Positions 60,597-64,000 of a DNA stretch of 64,000 nt are shown piece by piece (within the stretch, counting starts at the first letter, position 1; each line of letters begins with the position of its first letter). The notes below the pieces were generated by a model. The model was not told the DNA's origin. It worked only from the letters and a program-made list of their open reading frames with translations, and searched no databases. The DNA is from Brevundimonas sp. (GTDB lineage: Bacteria; Pseudomonadota; Alphaproteobacteria; Caulobacterales; Caulobacteraceae): assembly GCF_004210735.1 (NCBI RefSeq), contig NZ_SDZL01000005.1:1-64000 (forward strand), written 5' to 3'. The position numbers and the translations under genes were made by a program.

Positions 60597-60618
60597 TCGT
60601 CGTCCAATCGTCATCCAA
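60597..60618 (+). promoter_or_regulatory. Candidate Pho box (two 11-bp direct repeats) upstream of phoX
   Basis: TCGTCGT-CCAA-TCGTCAT-CCAA: 7-mer pair on an 11-bp period about 62-83 bp before the phoX ATG. Confidence 0.4.
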
Positions 60619-60679
60619 TCATAGTTGCCGCGTTACGAACGCCCGGTCTAAGCGGAACCGCAGATCGGGAGTCCAACTC

Positions 60680-62080
60680 ATGCGTTTCCACCGTCGCGGA
60701 CTGATGACCGCGGGCGCAGCCGCGCTGGCCTTCTCCGGCCTGTCGCGTCATGCCCTGGCGTCCGAGGAGACGTACCTTAATCAGGTCGAGGGTTACGGGG
60801 ATCTTGTCCGTGATCCCAGCGGTCTTCTGGATCTGCCTCAGGGGTTCTCGTACCAGATCATCTCCCAGGCAGGCGAAACGATGACCGATGGCCTGCTGGT
60901 CCCGGGCGCCATCGACGGCATGGGTTGTTTTGCCCTGGGTGGTTCGCAGATCGCCCTGGTCCGCAATCACGAGCTGAAACCCAAGAGTATCACCCATCGC
61001 AATCAGGGGCCCGCCGGTATTCGTCAGGAACGGATCGGGCTGATCGACGCCTCGCGCGCCTACGACACCTTCAAGGATGGCCGTCCCCTGCCCGGCGGCA
61101 CGACGACCCTGATCTATGACTTGGAGACCCGCCGCACCGTGCGTCAGCACCTGTCCCTGGTCGGCACCAGCACCAACTGCTGCGGCGGCGTCACGCCTTG
61201 GGGCAGTTGGCTGACCTGCGAGGAGACGGAAGAGACCCCGGCCGACGCCGACGTGACCCGCGAACACGGCTATGTCTTCGAGGTCCCCGCCCGCGCCATG
61301 GGCTTGGTCGAGGCCGTGCCGCTCAAGGCCATGGGCCGCTTCGAACACGAGGCTGTCTGCATCGATCCGCGCACCGGCATCGTCTACCTGACCGAAGACA
61401 AGGTCGACAGCCTGTTCTACCGCTTCATCCCCGAAACGCCGGGCGAACTGACCAGGGGCGGACGGCTTCAGGCCATGGCGTTCCGGGGCCACAAGGGCGC
61501 CGACACCACCAACCACAAGAACCGTGCCTGGGCCGTCGGCGACTGGCGCGAAGTGGTCTGGATCGACGTGGACGACGTCGAAAGCCCGAACGGCGACCTG
61601 CGGATGCGCGGCCACGCCGACGGCGCGGCCCTGGTGGCGCGGGGCGAGGGTATCGTCTGGGGCGACGGCGAGATGTGGCTGACCGCGACCTCGGGCGGCC
61701 CGCTGCAACGCGGCCAGATCATGCGCTACGTCCCCTCGCCCCAGGAAGGCCGTCGCGGCGAGGCGCGTCGTCCGGGGCGCATCCAGCTGTTTGTCGAAAG
61801 CGCCGACGAAAAGACCCTGAACATGGGCGACAACCTGACGGTCGCACCGTGGGGTCATCTGGTGGTGTGTGAGGACAATTACTCCGACACTGTCCGCAAT
61901 CACATCAAGGGCGTGACGCCGGATGGCCGCGTCTACACGATCGGCCGCAACGTCTTCACGGGAAACGCCGAGTTCGCGGGGGCCACCTTCTCGCCCGATG
62001 GGCAGGTGCTGTTCGTGAACATCATGTACCCCGGCCTGACGATCGCGATCAGAGGGCCGTGGTCCTCGGTCCGGACATGA
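60680..62080 (+). CDS. phoX: PhoX-type (DUF839) alkaline phosphatase, Tat signal
   Basis: [22 protein letters not shown] Tat-like; LVRNHEL...[20 protein letters not shown]...[21 protein letters not shown]. Confidence 0.9.
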   Translation: MRFHRRGLMTAGAAALAFSGLSRHALASEETYLNQVEGYGDLVRDPSGLLDLPQGFSYQIISQAGETMTDGLLVPGAIDGMGCFALGGSQIALVRNHELKPKSITHRNQGPAGIRQERIGLIDASRAYDTFKDGRPLPGGTTTLIYDLETRRTVRQHLSLVGTSTNCCGGVTPWGSWLTCEETEETPADADVTREHGYVFEVPARAMGLVEAVPLKAMGRFEHEAVCIDPRTGIVYLTEDKVDSLFYRFIPETPGELTRGGRLQAMAFRGHKGADTTNHKNRAWAVGDWREVVWIDVDDVESPNGDLRMRGHADGAALVARGEGIVWGDGEMWLTATSGGPLQRGQIMRYVPSPQEGRRGEARRPGRIQLFVESADEKTLNMGDNLTVAPWGHLVVCEDNYSDTVRNHIKGVTPDGRVYTIGRNVFTGNAEFAGATFSPDGQVLFVNIMYPGLTIAIRGPWSSVRT

Positions 62081-63116
62081 ACAGCCGGGGCTGGGACCGC
62101 AGCACCAGCCACAGGTTCAGCGTCGCCAGCGCCAGCACGACAGCGGCGCCCGCCTGATGCAGGCCGCCCAGCCACGCCGGCACGGCGTGGACCAGGGTAA
62201 CGATCCCCAGCCCCGCCTGCAGCCACACCGCGACCGCCAGCACAAACGCTGCGAACCCCAGCCCCTCGGCCAGCCGCCAGCGCCACGCCTGGAAGGCATA
62301 GACCGTGGCGAACAGCATCAGCGCATAGGCCGTCATCCGGTGATTGAACTGCACCAGCGCCTGATCGTGCAGGAAGGTCAGTCCGCCCTTTGACCAATCG
62401 GCCGGCGGCAGGAAGTCACCGTTCATCAGCGGCCAGTCCGTATAGATGAAGCCGGCCTTGGCCCCGGCCACCAGTCCGCCCAGCAAACACTGCATGAACA
62501 CCAGGCCCAGCAGCACGGCCGCGCCGCGGGTCCAGCCCCTGGGCGATCGCCCGTGCGCCTCGCCGTTCAGGGCCTCCAGCCCGGTCCAGATCAGGCCCAT
62601 GAAGATCACCAGCGCCAGCCCCAGGTGGATCGTCAGCCGCTCCGGCGCCACATCAACCCGTTCCGACAGGCCACTGGTCACCATCCACCAGCCGATCAGC
62701 CCCTGCAGCCCGCCCAGCCCCAGCAGCACCACACACCGCAGCATCAACCGCTGCGGCAGTCGGCGCAGAACGACGAAGATCAGGAACGGCACGGCGAAGG
62801 CCACGCCGATCAACCGCCCCAGCAGCCGGTGGAACCACTCCCAGAAGAAGATGCCCTTGAATTCGCCCAGCGTCATGCCGGCGTTCACCTGGGCGTACTG
62901 GGGGATCAGCTTGTATTTCTCGAAGGCGTCGTTCCAGTCGGCCGCGTTCATCGGCGGCAGCGCGCCCATGATCGGCTTCCATTCCGTGATCGACAGGCCC
63001 GAGCCCGTCAGGCGGGTGACACCGCCCACCACCACCATGGCGAACACCAGGGCCGCACAGGTGAACAGCCAGATTGCGACCGCGCGACTGCGGTCCCTGC
63101 TGACAAAACGGTTCAT
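62049..63116 (-). CDS. ctaA: Heme A synthase (COX15/CtaA)
   Basis: [74 protein letters not shown]. Confidence 0.96.
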   Translation of the reverse strand: MNRFVSRDRSRAVAIWLFTCAALVFAMVVVGGVTRLTGSGLSITEWKPIMGALPPMNAADWNDAFEKYKLIPQYAQVNAGMTLGEFKGIFFWEWFHRLLGRLIGVAFAVPFLIFVVLRRLPQRLMLRCVVLLGLGGLQGLIGWWMVTSGLSERVDVAPERLTIHLGLALVIFMGLIWTGLEALNGEAHGRSPRGWTRGAAVLLGLVFMQCLLGGLVAGAKAGFIYTDWPLMNGDFLPPADWSKGGLTFLHDQALVQFNHRMTAYALMLFATVYAFQAWRWRLAEGLGFAAFVLAVAVWLQAGLGIVTLVHAVPAWLGGLHQAGAAVVLALATLNLWLVLRSQPRLFMSGPRTTAL

Positions 63117-63251
63117 TCGACGCCCGACGCTGGTCCGGATAAGGTGACGCCGCCTTTGATCCGGCGACGACCGGGGCGGTATGCCCCTCTCTCGTGGCAA
63201 GATCGAGTCGCATTCCGCGGACTTTACGCCGCAACCCATCCGGAGCCGGGC

Positions 63252-63503
63252 GTGCAATACACCGAAATCCTCATCGCCTTGGTCGGCGTGGTCATTCTGG
63301 CGGTCATCGCCGATCAGTTATCCGGTCGGCGGGGCGTGGCGGCCACCCTGCTGGTGTCCGGCGTCGGCGCGGCCTGCGGCGCCTTTCTAGCCATTCGCGT
63401 CTTCGCCATCTCGACGCTTGAGGACTGGACCTGGTTGCTGTGGGCCCTGGTCGCCTCGGTCATCTGCCTGGTCGCCTACTTCCTGTTCAGGAACAAGCGC
63501 TGA
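63252..63503 (+). CDS. Small hypothetical membrane protein (GTG start)
   Basis: [51 protein letters not shown]; coupled to next ORF. Confidence 0.65.
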   Translation: MQYTEILIALVGVVILAVIADQLSGRRGVAATLLVSGVGAACGAFLAIRVFAISTLEDWTWLLWALVASVICLVAYFLFRNKR

Positions 63504-63709
63504 TGGGCGCGCGCAGCCGCCGCTTCATCGCCACCATCGGCGTGGTTCTGTTCCTGATCTTCTTCGTCTGGGCGGTCGTGTCGATCGGCGCGATCCTGCC
63601 CAAATCGCCCTGGATCGACCTGCTGTTCTACGGCGTCGCCGGTATCGCTTGGGGCGTGCCCATCATCCCGCTGCTACGCTGGGCTGAACGTGGGTCAAAG
63701 GGCGGCTGA
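63503..63709 (+). CDS. DUF2842-like small membrane protein
   Basis: [60 protein letters not shown]. Confidence 0.75.
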   Translation: MGARSRRFIATIGVVLFLIFFVWAVVSIGAILPKSPWIDLLFYGVAGIAWGVPIIPLLRWAERGSKGG

Positions 63710-63717
63710 CAAAAGCG

Positions 63718-63753
63718 AACGGGCGGCCCGATCGCTCAGGGCCGCCCGCTGCA
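63718..63753 (+). terminator. Possible terminator hairpin
   Basis: gggcggccc-gatcgctca-gggccgccc; weak T-tract. Confidence 0.35.
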
Positions 63754-63779
63754 AAACCAAACGAACCGAGCGGTTCAAA

Positions 63780-63856
<77 letters not shown>

Positions 63857-63916
63857 AAGGCGCTCCCTATAGACGGCGTCCCGTCGCCCCGCAAACCCTA
63901 AAAGCAGGCATTGCGC

Positions 63917-64000
63917 TTATCTTTGCAGAACGGCCTCAAGGCGCGCTTGGGCGCCTTCCAGTTCGATCAGAATGGCGGCCAGCCGATCATCATCTGCGGC
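63917..64000 (-). CDS. C-terminal fragment of an ORF running off the window
   Basis: RC reads ...AADDDRLAAILIELEGAQARLEAVLQR* in open frame to the window edge. Confidence 0.4.
   Translation of the reverse strand, partial: AADDDRLAAILIELEGAQARLEAVLQR

Overview
GC-rich (alphaproteobacterial, Caulobacteraceae/Brevundimonas-like by gene content) chromosomal window. Most of it is densely packed core genes: pdhB/pdhA-ftsB-eno, rpmF, lipA-ratA, mazG, hflX-hfq-dat-ntrX-ntrY-dusB-ispDF, cinA-tusA, a popA-like degenerate GGDEF gene convergent with mfd, sdhE/recG, an LPS heptose/Kdo block (GT25-DUF3089-hldD-hldE-kdsA), recJ-glpX, phaC, argC-rpsI-rplM, phoX/ctaA. Four intact tRNAs were located: Arg-TCT, Pro-TGG, Glu-TTC and Pro-GGG. 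The one clearly accessory region is about 46.79-49.33 kb. There a tRNA-Arg(TCT)-type gene is split inside the anticodon loop into two halves about 2.4 kb apart. The halves share an 11-bp duplicated core, and candidate integrase arm repeats lie inside both ends. The insert carries an intact replacement tRNA-Arg(TCT), a phage tail-fibre remnant and a WcbI-TPR cargo gene, with no visible integrase. This looks like a decayed, tRNA-compensating integrated element and is the main discovery candidate. All calls come from reading sequence and translations by eye; no database search was run.
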